DNA of 47,804 nt from Candidatus Thiopontia autotrophica (GTDB lineage: Bacteria; Pseudomonadota; Gammaproteobacteria; GCF-002020875): positions 1-47,804 of the forward strand of contig JACNFK010000038.1 in the NCBI GenBank assembly GCA_014384675.1, in the 5' to 3' direction. Of the stretch, positions 25,501 to 33,820 are shown piece by piece. Made by a program: the position numbers and the translations under genes. Positions within the stretch are counted from its first letter, which is position 1, and each line of letters starts with the position of its first letter. The notes under the pieces were generated by a model. That model searched no databases, was not told the origin of the DNA, and worked only from the letters and a program-made list of their open reading frames with translations.

Positions 25501-26293
25501 CATCCGGGGTACGGGTCATCGGCAGGTTGGCACCACAGACAATAATGTATTTTGAGTTATACCAGTCTGCGGACTCCGGTACATCGGTCTGTTCACCCCA
25601 GACCTGCGGTGAGGCAGGGGGCAGATCACAGTACCAGTCATAAAAAGAGCCAACTCCAGCACCTATTAGGGAGAGGTACCTGGAGCCAGCCGCATAAGAG
25701 ATCATCGACATCGCCGGGATTGGGGAGAATCCGTAGATCCGGTCCGGTCCCCACTTCTTGATGGTGTGGATATTGGCCGCTGCTATCATCTCAACCATCT
25801 CATCCCACTCTGCGCGAACAAATCCGCCCAGTCCACGAACGCCGACATAGCTTTCACGCTTTGCAGGGTCATTCTGAATCGCTGCCCATGAGTCCACAGG
25901 ATCCTTACCGCTTGCACGCTCTCTGCGGTAGAGGTCGACCAGTCGTCCTCTCACCAATGGATACTTGATCCGATGCGGGCTATAGAGATACCAGGAGAAC
26001 GAGGCGCCACGCTGACACCCTCTGGGCTCATGGTTGGGCAGATCATCACGGGTACGGGGATAGTTGGTCTGCTGCATCTCATAAGCAACCAGACCATTCT
26101 TGACAAAAATCTGCCAGGAACAACCACCGGTACAGTTCACACCATGGGTAGATCGAACCACCTTGTCATGACGCCAGCGATTACGATAGGTATCCTCCCA
26201 CTGACGATCATCCGTTGTGGTAATGCCGTGCCCTTTTGAGAAGGTATCCTTGACTTTGCCAAAATATCTCAGACGATCAAGAAAATGACTCAT
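22550..26293 (-). CDS. narG: Respiratory nitrate reductase alpha subunit (molybdenum catalytic)
   Basis: Reduces nitrate to nitrite at a Mo-bis-MGD centre, cytoplasmic side, using quinol electrons via NarHI. The 1247-residue size is standard. The FS0 4Fe-4S ligands are His50, Cys54, Cys58 (HGVNCTGGC) and Cys93 (GCQRG). The molybdenum-coordinating Asp lies in YDWYCDLPPASPQVWGEQTD, and YIIVCGANLPMTRTPDAHF is the cofactor-binding region. As in cytoplasmic NarG there is no Tat signal. The upstream gap to narK2 (about 125 bases) holds a TTGAT half-site but no full Fnr palindrome. The gene is transcribed with narHJI. Confidence 0.99.
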   Translation of the reverse strand: MSHFLDRLRYFGKVKDTFSKGHGITTTDDRQWEDTYRNRWRHDKVVRSTHGVNCTGGCSWQIFVKNGLVAYEMQQTNYPRTRDDLPNHEPRGCQRGASFSWYLYSPHRIKYPLVRGRLVDLYRRERASGKDPVDSWAAIQNDPAKRESYVGVRGLGGFVRAEWDEMVEMIAAANIHTIKKWGPDRIYGFSPIPAMSMISYAAGSRYLSLIGAGVGSFYDWYCDLPPASPQVWGEQTDVPESADWYNSKYIIVCGANLPMTRTPDAHFAVESRYNGTKIVSMAPDYAEYVKFADLWMPVKQGTDSAAFLAMGHVALKEFHINQQDPYFTEYARSFTDFPMQVILEKQGDRLVTGRFLRASDFDNNMGESNNPEWKTIVFDKKSNAFVAPNGSVGFRWGEEGKWNILEQAHGRETEAELSCIDSKDDVVEVTFPHFTPEDGDSLVRNIPARKLKLASGEEVYVTSVFDLQVAQYGIDRGLGDNLAKDYSDESVPYTPAWAAKVTGVPAADLERTGREFADNASKTRGKSMVILGAAINHWYHNDMNYRGIMNLLHICGCVGQSGGGWAHYVGQEKLRPQAGWAPIAFGLDWHRPPRHTASTTYWYFHTDQWRYERVEADGLLASTAKGRYKGYQLGDYNVVAQRLGWTPSMPHFDKNPIEIVKEAEAAGATDEAGVSSYLAEKLKAGEINFAYEDIDAEENHPRNLFVWRSNLIGCSSKGHEYFLKHLLGAQNGVMSEGTEGAACQEIKWREKSPTGKLDLMVDINFRLNSTGAYSDMVLPTATWYEKADLNTTDMHPFIHPLGKAVDPAWESKSDWQIFKTIAKKFSELAETHLGTQKDVVALPMQHDTPMALAQPFGEVKDWKKGDCDLIPGKTAPIFKVVERDYPNTYAKYIALGPLMNKLGNTIKGIDWNTDKELEELASLNGVIKEEGISKGMPSLSEDVHVCDAVMRMAPETNGEVAHKSWSAQSKKTGVDHSHLYRGRQDEKITYHDIVAQPRKIITAPTWSGIESEEVSYNACYTNLHEHIPLRTLTGRAQFYQDHEWMLDFGEGFCAFKPAVDLQAHKNVPEAVKGKPHLVLNWITPHSKWGIHSTYQDNLRMLTLFRGGPYFWVSEEDARSIGLKDNDWVEAVNDNGATVARVVVSQRVPNGMAIMYHAQEKNVNVPGSNTTGKRGGILNSVTRTVPKPTHMIGGYAQLSYAFNYYGTVGSNRDEHVIVHKIEDQDVDWLERPLTPEREAKKNPPGINN

Positions 26294-26420
26294 ACAAAAC
26301 TCTCCTTTAAAAATTAGTTGGAGCTAGATTGATTTAGAACAGGACAACCCATCTGCAGATCTATGTTGGGTTTGGTTAATCTGCGCAGAAGTATGCGTGG
26401 GTTGCCCTGAATTTTTTCCT

Positions 26421-28028
26421 TTACGGGTTATCAAACTCTCTCTTCGGACCGAGGTAGTACCACCAGTTCAATACCAGACAGACCGTATAGAAGATGGCAA
26501 ATCCATAGAGTGCATTCTCAGGTGTCGCTGCCTTGATCTGCTCACCAAACACCTTAGGGATAATGAAGGCGCCATAGGCCGCCACTGCTGAGGTCCACCC
26601 CAGTACAGGGCCTGCCTGCTCTTTATCAAACACCATTGCAATAGTACGGAAGGTAGAACCATTACCAATTCCTGTTGCTGCAAACAGAATCAGGAAGAGG
26701 ATAAAGAATGGGAAGAAGAACTCCTCAGGGGTTGCAGACTGGTAGGCCGCTGCGAGGAAATAGGCAACACCCAATGCACTACCAATCATGGTCAAGGAGA
26801 CATATTGTGTCACCTTGGCTCCACCCATCTTATCTGCCATCCAGCCGCCAATGGGGCGAATCAGCGCGCCAATAAAGGGGCCCATCCAGGCATACATCAG
26901 TGCTGAGGGGCCATTTGGATTGGCCACATCATGCATCATGGCGCCATCGGCACCCATGACATGGGTGAAACCGAAGACCACCTTGATCGCCAAAGCAAAA
27001 CCGGCAGAGTAACCAATAAAGCTTCCGAAAGTCATGGTGTAGATGATGCTCATCACCCATGTGTGCTTGTTCTCGAAAATCTTGAACTGGCGTTTCAGAT
27101 TGGGCTTGATATCCCCCGGGAGCAGTTTCAGAATCTGGACCGTCATAAACAGGATACCTGCAATAACCGGCCATTTCGCCCACCCTGGTGCACCGATTCC
27201 TGTTGGATCAGGAAGAATGACATAGAGTCCAGCCGCTGCTGTCATAAATCCAATGCCCAGCATCATGGTAATCATTGAGAAGGCACCAATCGGAGAGGGC
27301 AGATGCGGGGTGACATGGTCCACCTTGAGGTTATTCATCCCGAACCAGCCGGCAAAGGCCAGTGGAATCAGGAAAACCAGCCAGATAAACCCGGCATTAT
27401 GGATGTAGGTGTCAGAGCCTGCCGGAATCTTGCCAATCAGGGTTCCAGAGGAGGTCACCAACGTCATTGGATCACCACCAAAGATTCCGAAGGTCATCAC
27501 CAGAGGAACCAGAATCTGCATAGTGGTTACCCCTGCATTTCCCAGCCCTGCATTCAGCCCCAGCGCCAACCCCTGCTGCTTCTTGGGAAAGAAGAAGCTG
27601 ATATTTGACATTGAGGAGGCGAAGTTACCCCCACCAAAGCCAGAGAGGAATGCCAGAATCTGGAATACCCAGAGTGGAGTCTCCTTATCCTGCAGCGCAA
27701 GACCTGCACCAATGGCCGGTATCATCAATAGTGCGGTACTAAAGAAGATGGTATTTCGACCACCCGCAATACGTATAAAAAAGCTGCTGGGGATTCGCAG
27801 TGTTGCACCGGTCAGACCGGCAATGGCCATCAGGGTGAAGAGCTCCGGTTTTGCAAAGGGGAACCCCAAGTTGAGCATCTGCACGGTGATGATGCCCCAG
27901 TAGAGCCATACCGCAAAGCCATTTAACAGACTGGGGATCGAGATCCAGAGATTTCTGTTTGCGATCCTTTTTCCCTCCGACTCCCAGAACTGTTCGTTTT
28001 CCGGGTCCCACTTGGTGATATCCGACAT
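26421..28028 (-). CDS. narK2: Nitrate/nitrite antiporter (NarK2-type)
   Basis: Twelve-helix major-facilitator transporter of the nitrate/nitrite family, 535 residues, expected to exchange cytoplasmic nitrite for nitrate. The N-terminal WDPENEQFWESEGKRIANRNLW is characteristic of the NarK2/E. coli NarK branch, and the nitrate signatures appear as GFGGGNFASSMSNISFFFP near residues 135-155 and AATGIGNGSTFRTIAMVF near 450. An arginine in each signature half can bind the anion. It lies between narK1 and narG in one orientation. NarK2 naming follows the pairing, not proof of transport direction. Confidence 0.93.
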   Translation of the reverse strand: MSDITKWDPENEQFWESEGKRIANRNLWISIPSLLNGFAVWLYWGIITVQMLNLGFPFAKPELFTLMAIAGLTGATLRIPSSFFIRIAGGRNTIFFSTALLMIPAIGAGLALQDKETPLWVFQILAFLSGFGGGNFASSMSNISFFFPKKQQGLALGLNAGLGNAGVTTMQILVPLVMTFGIFGGDPMTLVTSSGTLIGKIPAGSDTYIHNAGFIWLVFLIPLAFAGWFGMNNLKVDHVTPHLPSPIGAFSMITMMLGIGFMTAAAGLYVILPDPTGIGAPGWAKWPVIAGILFMTVQILKLLPGDIKPNLKRQFKIFENKHTWVMSIIYTMTFGSFIGYSAGFALAIKVVFGFTHVMGADGAMMHDVANPNGPSALMYAWMGPFIGALIRPIGGWMADKMGGAKVTQYVSLTMIGSALGVAYFLAAAYQSATPEEFFFPFFILFLILFAATGIGNGSTFRTIAMVFDKEQAGPVLGWTSAVAAYGAFIIPKVFGEQIKAATPENALYGFAIFYTVCLVLNWWYYLGPKREFDNP

Positions 28029-28106
28029 TACTGTCTCCTTATCGTTAATAAAATAGTAAAACGCTAAAAATTAAATTTGAATAACTAACTACACAATCTG
28101 AATGGG

Positions 28107-29549
28107 CTACTCCAGAGACTCACTCGGAAGTGTCCCCTCCATTCGCTGTCGCTTCAACCGCTCTGCCTCCTGCCTGGCCTTCTCACGCGCAGAGGTATAG
28201 CTGTTATAGAACTGCTCGATAATCTCGGACTGCTCTACTGCTGCCCTGGCAGTGGCATAGGACTCCAGATCCTCATGGGACTGCTCATACTCACGCATCA
28301 CATGATCCCTTGCTAATAAAGCATCCTGTCGCTGCTTATCTTTTGCGAAGGTATAGTGCATCCAGACCAGTGAGACCGAGGTGGCACCATAGAGCAGCAT
28401 AAAGACCACACTGTTGATACCGGTAAAGTCGATCAACGCACCGAACATGATCGGTAGCAGAAAGCCCCCCATGCCCCCCGCCAGTCCAACAATGCCTGAG
28501 GCGACACCGATATTGTCTGGATACTCATCGGAGAGGAACTTGAAGACCGAGGCCTTTCCAAATCCCCAGGCGATACCGACAACAAACAGTAGACTGGTGA
28601 ATACCCAGACATTGAGACCGACACCCACAACCACACTACCGGTAGTGGTCTTGATCACCATCTCTGTCTGTGGATAGGACATCAGGAAGAGGCAGACCCA
28701 GGAGATCCACATTACCCACCAGGTCACCTTGTAGGCACCATATTTATCCGAGAACCAGCCGCCCAGCGCGCGAATAACCCCGGATGGCAACACAAAGACT
28801 GCCGCAAGGAGCGCTGCAGTGGTCAGATCAAAGCCATACTCTGCAATGTAGTACTTGGTCATCCACAGAGAGAGCCCCACAAACCCACCAAACACCAACG
28901 AGTAGTACTGCATGTACTTCCAGATCTTGGGGTCGCCCAACATCTTCAGCTGATCGGCAATCGTGATATGGCTCCCTACCTTATGCTCAGGATCCTCATA
29001 GGTGAACATCCAGTAGAGCACAACAACGACAAACATGGCGACAGCATAGACCTTGGGTACCATCTCCCAGCCATAGGCCACCACCAGTGAGGGGGCAACA
29101 AACTTGGTCAGTGCAGCACCTGCGTTACCGGCACCAAAGATACCCATGGCAAAGCCCTGCTTCTCCTTGGTAAACCAGCGTGCGGTGTAGGCGATACCCA
29201 CCGAGAACGAGGCGCCTGCGATACCCACAAACAGCCCCAATACAATAAACTGCCAGTATTCGGTCGCCTCACTGATAAACCAGAGTGGCAAAATCGTAGC
29301 CAGCATCAACAGAAAGTAGACAATCCGTCCACCAAATTTGTCTGTCAACATGCCCACCGGCAGTCGGGTGATCGATCCAGTCAGGATCGGGGTTGCGATC
29401 AGGATTCCAAACTGGGTCTCACTGAGCGTCAACAGCTCCTTGATCGGAATTCCGATGATGGAGAACATCACCCATACCGCAAAACACGCGGTAAAGGCAA
29501 AGGTGTTCATGGTGAGTACTGAAAGCTGCTGGGCTCTAAAACTTGGCAT
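28107..29549 (-). CDS. narK1: Nitrate transporter (NarK1-type)
   Basis: A second major-facilitator nitrate transporter, 480 residues, of the shorter NarK1 branch usually regarded as a proton-coupled nitrate importer. Helices are traceable from LTMNTFAFTACFAVWVMFSI on; the nitrate signatures are GIAGASFSVGIAYTARWF near residues 108-125 and ASGIVGLAGGMGGFLLP near 345. The C-terminal about 75 residues are hydrophilic, charged and coiled-coil-like (YTSAREKARQEAERLKRQRM), an unusual cytoplasmic tail. First gene of the narK1-narK2-narGHJI run and divergent from narX. Confidence 0.92.
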   Translation of the reverse strand: MPSFRAQQLSVLTMNTFAFTACFAVWVMFSIIGIPIKELLTLSETQFGILIATPILTGSITRLPVGMLTDKFGGRIVYFLLMLATILPLWFISEATEYWQFIVLGLFVGIAGASFSVGIAYTARWFTKEKQGFAMGIFGAGNAGAALTKFVAPSLVVAYGWEMVPKVYAVAMFVVVVLYWMFTYEDPEHKVGSHITIADQLKMLGDPKIWKYMQYYSLVFGGFVGLSLWMTKYYIAEYGFDLTTAALLAAVFVLPSGVIRALGGWFSDKYGAYKVTWWVMWISWVCLFLMSYPQTEMVIKTTTGSVVVGVGLNVWVFTSLLFVVGIAWGFGKASVFKFLSDEYPDNIGVASGIVGLAGGMGGFLLPIMFGALIDFTGINSVVFMLLYGATSVSLVWMHYTFAKDKQRQDALLARDHVMREYEQSHEDLESYATARAAVEQSEIIEQFYNSYTSAREKARQEAERLKRQRMEGTLPSESLE

Positions 29550-29840
29550 CTCGATTCCTCTCTTAGCTACTGCAGAAAATAGTGCTGAACCTGCTATGGA
29601 GTGTGCAATCTATCGATGCAGTGCTATCTATGCAATAGCCTGTAGGGAGGGGTAGAGCCTACTATTCTCTCTAAATACCACCAAGGTGGTATAGAGTGGT
29701 AAATAACTATCTACCTGTATATATTGATATTCATAGTAGATGTTATACGATAGTAGCCAGCCTAACCGCTCAAGAACACATTAGGTGGTATCCCCTTTTC
29801 CTGAAGCTCTATTGCTCCCCACACAACAAATAACAGACAT
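29550..29840. promoter_or_regulatory. Divergent narK1/narX control region with NarL-like boxes
   Basis: TACCACC-AA-GGTGGTA at 29676-29691 is a perfect inverted repeat with the 7-2-7 spacing of NarL/NarP sites (consensus TACYYMT; each half matches 5 of 7). AGGGGTA at 29648-29654 matches the reverse heptamer fully, AGTGGTA is at 29695, and GGTGGTA recurs at 29784-29790. No perfect Fnr box (TTGAT-N4-ATCAA) is present; TTGAT occurs alone at about 29723. The region probably lets NarL control nar transport and its own operon. Confidence 0.6.
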
Positions 29841-31778
29841 ATGTCAACTCAACCAAAAGAGCAGTCCCTTATTCTTCGTTTTGGTCTTGCGCTAGGGGGA
29901 ATCGTACTGCTGACATTCATCAGCATGCTCAGCTCAATTTTTATCTCTGAATCAATCACCGGAATGGCGAGTGCAATCAACCAGGCGGGCTCTCTTCGGA
30001 TGAAATCATTCCAGATTGCAACTGACCTGGTCTACAAGAATGCCGGCACCACCACCGAACCGAGCCCATCCGCTCCCGGGGACCTCTTCTCCAGCCATGT
30101 CCACAACTTTGATTCACGGCTTCACCATCCCAGTATCCGGTCATCCGTCCCAAAGGATCCGAACAGCCAAATCAACCAGACCTACCAGGAGGTTGTTCGG
30201 GTATGGCAGTATCAGATCAAACCCATACTGTTTGTTTATGAAAAAATGGAGGACCCCTCCTACTTTCCGGGAAGAGAGGGTGACGCCCAGTGGGATGCAT
30301 TGACAAAGACCTCACGAAACCTGATCCGGCAGCGCTATATGGGTCTTGTCAGCTATTTTGTCCGTAAGATTGACAGCATGGTAAAAGAGCTGGAGCTGGA
30401 GATGGAGGAGAAGATCAAGACGCTTCACCTCATCGAGTCGAGCAGCCTGTTTATTGCCATTGCCATTGTTCTGATGATCATGATTTTTCTCTACTCCAGG
30501 ATTCTCACCCCTCTGCAAACTCTGATGACGGCAACACAAAAGATCCGAGAGGGTGATTTCAGCTACCAGGCATCGGTGAGTGGAAACAATGAACTCACTC
30601 GACTGGTAAACACCTTCAATGCGATGTCTACCGAGCTCTCTAAAACCTACATTGATCAAGAGAGGGAGATCCATGAGAAGACGGAGGATCTGAAACAGAA
30701 AAAGAACACCATGGAGCTGCTCTACAACACCTCCAGCATTCTTGCCCAGAACCCCACAAGCTCCAGAAGCTACGAGAGAATTCTTGAGAAAATAGACCAA
30801 CTTCTCAACATCAAGTCCGGGCTGATCTGCCTCTCCGATGCCAGCGCCATGAGGGGGCATGTCCTCGCCTCCAATCTGCGGGATCACCACTGTAGTGCAG
30901 GTTGCAAAGGGTGCTTCTCATCAACCGAAAACAGTGGCAGTGAATTTGTGACCCCCATCAAAGACCGTAACCGCTCTCGTTCTTACGGCCTGTTGATGCT
31001 GAAACCCGATGGAAAGCAGCTGGATGAGTGGCAAACCTCCACCATCCAGATGATCTCAGAGCAGATTGGGGCCGCAATCACCATTGCTCGTGGCACCATC
31101 AAAGAGAAGGAGAACATTCTTAACCATGAACGGAGCAGTATTGCCCGTGAGTTACATGACTCCTTAGCACAATCACTCTCCTACCTGAAAATTGAGGTTA
31201 GTCGCATCCAAAAACACCTCTCGGAGATCGAGAACAGTGAAGTGGCCCAGACCATTGCGACAGATATTCGTACCGAACTTAATAATGCCTACCGTCAACT
31301 CCGTGAACTGCTCACCACCTTCAGACTCTCCATCGGGACCGATGAACTGGGCAATACCATCAAACAGTCAATTGAGGATTTCAGGCAACGGGAAGACGTG
31401 AAGATCATGCTGGATATCCGTCTGGGTGATTGCAGGGTCAACCCCCATGAGGCCATCCATCTGGTCTATATCCTTCGTGAGGCCCTGAATAATGTACACA
31501 AGCATGCAGAGGCCTCCAATGTCTGGGTCGAACTGCGCTGCACACCCACCAAGGCGATCACTCTAACCATTCAGGATGATGGCATTGGTGTGGACGAAAA
31601 TCTGATCCGCCAAGGGCACTTTGGCCTCTCCATCATGCAAGAGCGTACAACCGCATTGAATGGGGTCTATAAGATCAGCAGACGCAATGGGAGTGGCACC
31701 ACTGTTGAGATCAATTTTACCCCCGTAGAACACCATGAACCAACTGGAGACATCACCGCGTGGATCAACCAAACCTAA
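29841..31778 (+). CDS. narX: Nitrate/nitrite sensor histidine kinase (NarX-like)
   Basis: Inner-membrane sensor of 645 residues. A transmembrane helix at about 13-34 leads into the periplasmic domain with the ligand P-box NQAGSLRMKSFQIA near residues 46-60; a second helix is near 203-223, followed by HAMP and a coiled segment. The central GAF-like module carries a Cys cluster (Cys351, Cys355, Cys358; CSAGCKGC). The HisKA_3 phospho-acceptor is His439 in SIARELHDSLAQSL, and the HATPase has NNVHKHAEA, DDGIGV and GHFGLSIM. No strong ribosome site precedes the ATG. It overlaps narL by 19 bases. Specificity for nitrate follows from the P-box and the nar neighbourhood. Confidence 0.93.
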   Translation: MSTQPKEQSLILRFGLALGGIVLLTFISMLSSIFISESITGMASAINQAGSLRMKSFQIATDLVYKNAGTTTEPSPSAPGDLFSSHVHNFDSRLHHPSIRSSVPKDPNSQINQTYQEVVRVWQYQIKPILFVYEKMEDPSYFPGREGDAQWDALTKTSRNLIRQRYMGLVSYFVRKIDSMVKELELEMEEKIKTLHLIESSSLFIAIAIVLMIMIFLYSRILTPLQTLMTATQKIREGDFSYQASVSGNNELTRLVNTFNAMSTELSKTYIDQEREIHEKTEDLKQKKNTMELLYNTSSILAQNPTSSRSYERILEKIDQLLNIKSGLICLSDASAMRGHVLASNLRDHHCSAGCKGCFSSTENSGSEFVTPIKDRNRSRSYGLLMLKPDGKQLDEWQTSTIQMISEQIGAAITIARGTIKEKENILNHERSSIARELHDSLAQSLSYLKIEVSRIQKHLSEIENSEVAQTIATDIRTELNNAYRQLRELLTTFRLSIGTDELGNTIKQSIEDFRQREDVKIMLDIRLGDCRVNPHEAIHLVYILREALNNVHKHAEASNVWVELRCTPTKAITLTIQDDGIGVDENLIRQGHFGLSIMQERTTALNGVYKISRRNGSGTTVEINFTPVEHHEPTGDITAWINQT

Positions 31779-32416
31779 TCACCCTCATCATTATTGATGA
31801 CCACCCCCTGTTTCGCAAAGGGGTCAGGAATCTGCTCTCCATGAACCCCCGATTCTCCGTGGTTGGGGAGGCTGCAAATGGAAATGAAGGTATCCGGCTT
31901 GCCGCTGAGACAAAACCCGATCTGATCCTACTTGATATCGACATGAAAGGGATGAACGGAATTGAGACATTGAAACTTCTCAAGCAGGATAACCTCCCCT
32001 CAAAAGTCATCATGCTGACAGTCTCAAACCATGAGTCCAACGTCCTTGATGCGTTACGCAGTGGTGCGGATGGTTACCTGCTGAAAGATATGGAGCCGGA
32101 AGATATCCTGGAAAAAATTGAGCAGGCTGCTGACGGGCAGACCGTCATTAGTGAACAGTTGACCACACTATTGGCAAAGTCAATTCGTGATGATCATCTA
32201 TCGCCCCACTCCTCTGCAGAGGCAAACCTGACCAACCGTGAAGCTGAGATTCTACGGCTGGTTATGGATGGCATGAGCAACAAGGTTGTTGCGCGTCAAT
32301 TAGATATCTCTGACGGTACCGTCAAGGTCCACATGAAACATATCCTGAGAAAGTTACAGCTAAAAACCCGTGTTGAAGCCGCTATATGGGCAATTAAAAA
32401 TCTGGATGATGAGTAG
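31760..32416 (+). CDS. narL: Response regulator (NarL family)
   Basis: Transcription factor of 218 residues, partner of the NarX kinase. The receiver domain has the acidic pocket IIIDDHPLF, the phospho-acceptor in LILLDIDMKGMNG (about residue 57), and the Thr/Lys switch residues (MLTVSN, LLKDMEPED). The C-terminal LuxR-type helix-turn-helix is LTNREAEILRLVMDGMSNKV then GTVKVHMKHILRKL. The GTG start has GGAG ten bases upstream and lies within narX, indicating translational coupling. Its 3' end overlaps the convergent HPP gene by 23 bases. Confidence 0.95.
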   Translation: MDQPNLITLIIIDDHPLFRKGVRNLLSMNPRFSVVGEAANGNEGIRLAAETKPDLILLDIDMKGMNGIETLKLLKQDNLPSKVIMLTVSNHESNVLDALRSGADGYLLKDMEPEDILEKIEQAADGQTVISEQLTTLLAKSIRDDHLSPHSSAEANLTNREAEILRLVMDGMSNKVVARQLDISDGTVKVHMKHILRKLQLKTRVEAAIWAIKNLDDE

Positions 32417-32906
32417 TATCTTGATAGAAGGGATTCTTCTCACGTAACACCCCAACAGCCATCGCAATAGAGAGCAGAATGATCGCATTCAAAAAGACTG
32501 GAACCACCATAAAGGCATAACCCAGATTCTCAATCTGTTGGCTCCCGATCGCGGCAGTCACTGCTGTGGCCCCACCGGGCGGGTGCATACACCGCAGGAC
32601 GTGCATCAACACCATCGCTACAGCAATGGCGACAGATGAAGCGAGCAGGGGGCTATCAATCAGAAGCAGACAGCTGATCCCGACAAATGCAGAGGTGATG
32701 TGTCCTCCAACCAGATTCCATGGCTGTGAAACCGGGCTGTGGGGCAGGGCAAAGATCAGCATTGCGGAGGCCCCGGTAGAGGCGAGAATCATTGGCACAT
32801 GGTCCTCCTCCAGAATGGTGTAACTCATAAAAGAGGCCAACAGGGTCGCAATAAAGGCGCCAATCACCGAGAAGGTTGCCTCCCTATTGTTCATTCCACA
32901 CATCAT
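32394..32906 (-). CDS. HPP-family membrane protein
   Basis: Integral membrane protein of 170 residues with about five hydrophobic helices and the defining motif MHPPGGATA near residues 106-114. HPP-family proteins are little studied; a plastid member has been linked to nitrite import, and in bacteria they often sit beside nitrate or nitrite genes. Position next to narXL supports a nitrite-related role, which remains an inference. It is the last gene of a three-gene minus-strand set and ends inside the narL 3' end. Confidence 0.85.
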   Translation of the reverse strand: MMCGMNNREATFSVIGAFIATLLASFMSYTILEEDHVPMILASTGASAMLIFALPHSPVSQPWNLVGGHITSAFVGISCLLLIDSPLLASSVAIAVAMVLMHVLRCMHPPGGATAVTAAIGSQQIENLGYAFMVVPVFLNAIILLSIAMAVGVLREKNPFYQDTTHHPDF

Positions 32907-32938
32907 CTCGTTTTATCCCCTCCCCCAAGCGTCTCAGT

Positions 32939-33361
32939 TTAATGCGGTAACTGGTAGTAACCATCCTCTTGCAGAAAACGCTTCGCCTCTTCCGGATCCA
33001 GCTCCTCAATGGGTCTGGCAAGGTGGTAGGCAGGCTCAATGGGTGCCTCATTCAGCCTGACCGTCCCTGAATCCACCAAACGCTCCACCACAGAGAGAAT
33101 GGTACGCTCCAACTCTGCCGGTGGCTGCTCCATATACTGCCCCCGAAGGTGGCCGATCAATTCGCCCACGGTATGCTGCCCATCGGCCAGCATAAAGACG
33201 GTGGCTAACCAGGGCTCCAGGCTGACGGTTTGCTTTGGATCACGCTTGTCCACCAGCGCAACCTCACCATCCCCCCCAGTCAGCCTGGTATAGGCATTAT
33301 TGCGACAGAAGTAGTGGCTCTGATCCAATTCGTCGCTGCTCTCTATCTCTTCACCACCCAC
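32939..33361 (-). CDS. PqqD-like protein of unknown function
   Basis: A soluble 140-residue protein. Residues about 25-105 follow the PqqD-like pattern: GDGEVALVDKRD, then LADGQHTVGELIGHLRGQY and ELERTILSVVERLVDSGTV, the winged-helix fold used in RiPP systems to hold peptide precursors. No radical-SAM partner or precursor is visible nearby, so that role is unsupported. The GTG start is fixed by AGGAG 7 bases upstream. It starts 9 bases after the small membrane protein gene, so the pair is probably cotranscribed. One Cys (YFCRNN) is present. Confidence 0.6.
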   Translation of the reverse strand: MGGEEIESSDELDQSHYFCRNNAYTRLTGGDGEVALVDKRDPKQTVSLEPWLATVFMLADGQHTVGELIGHLRGQYMEQPPAELERTILSVVERLVDSGTVRLNEAPIEPAYHLARPIEELDPEEAKRFLQEDGYYQLPH

Positions 33362-33370
33362 GATCTACTC

Positions 33371-33724
33371 CTATAACCAGCCGTTTAACCTTGCCGCATG
33401 CGCAGTCAATAATAGTACAGCCGTATAAAGCGCAACATTCTGAACAAATATTTTACTCATCAACCGGGTGATGTTCTGTTCCAGCTCTCTACCGGCCTGC
33501 TCACGATCCTTCTCGGGGAGGGCCTCTATTTCAGCAAACTTCTCTTTTCGTATCCGAACCTGATCAGCAGCCTGGGTCACACAGACGACCAGAATGGCAA
33601 TCCCAATCCTCTCCGCCGTTGGCAGGAAAAAATATGCCCCCAACCACCCCATCAGGGCATGCATCATGAAGTTCCACAGCATAACCAGAAATCCTTTTGT
33701 TAAAACAAGCTTGGCAGTCTGCAT
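33371..33724 (-). CDS. Small membrane protein of unknown function
   Basis: A 117-residue protein with about three hydrophobic helices (residues 10-34, 40-56 and 92-112) around a charged central loop (RIRKEKFAEIEALPEKDREQAG). No recognised domain. First gene of the minus-strand trio with the PqqD-like and HPP genes, close to narXL; its function may be tied to theirs. Confidence 0.65.
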   Translation of the reverse strand: MQTAKLVLTKGFLVMLWNFMMHALMGWLGAYFFLPTAERIGIAILVVCVTQAADQVRIRKEKFAEIEALPEKDREQAGRELEQNITRLMSKIFVQNVALYTAVLLLTAHAARLNGWL

Positions 33725-33820
33725 GTCACCAGCAGATCAGTCAACTATTCTCTACTGTAATTTGTGAAAAATTACCTGTAATATCCGCTGATTCTTCTTC
33801 TCACGAGTACAGTTTGCACG

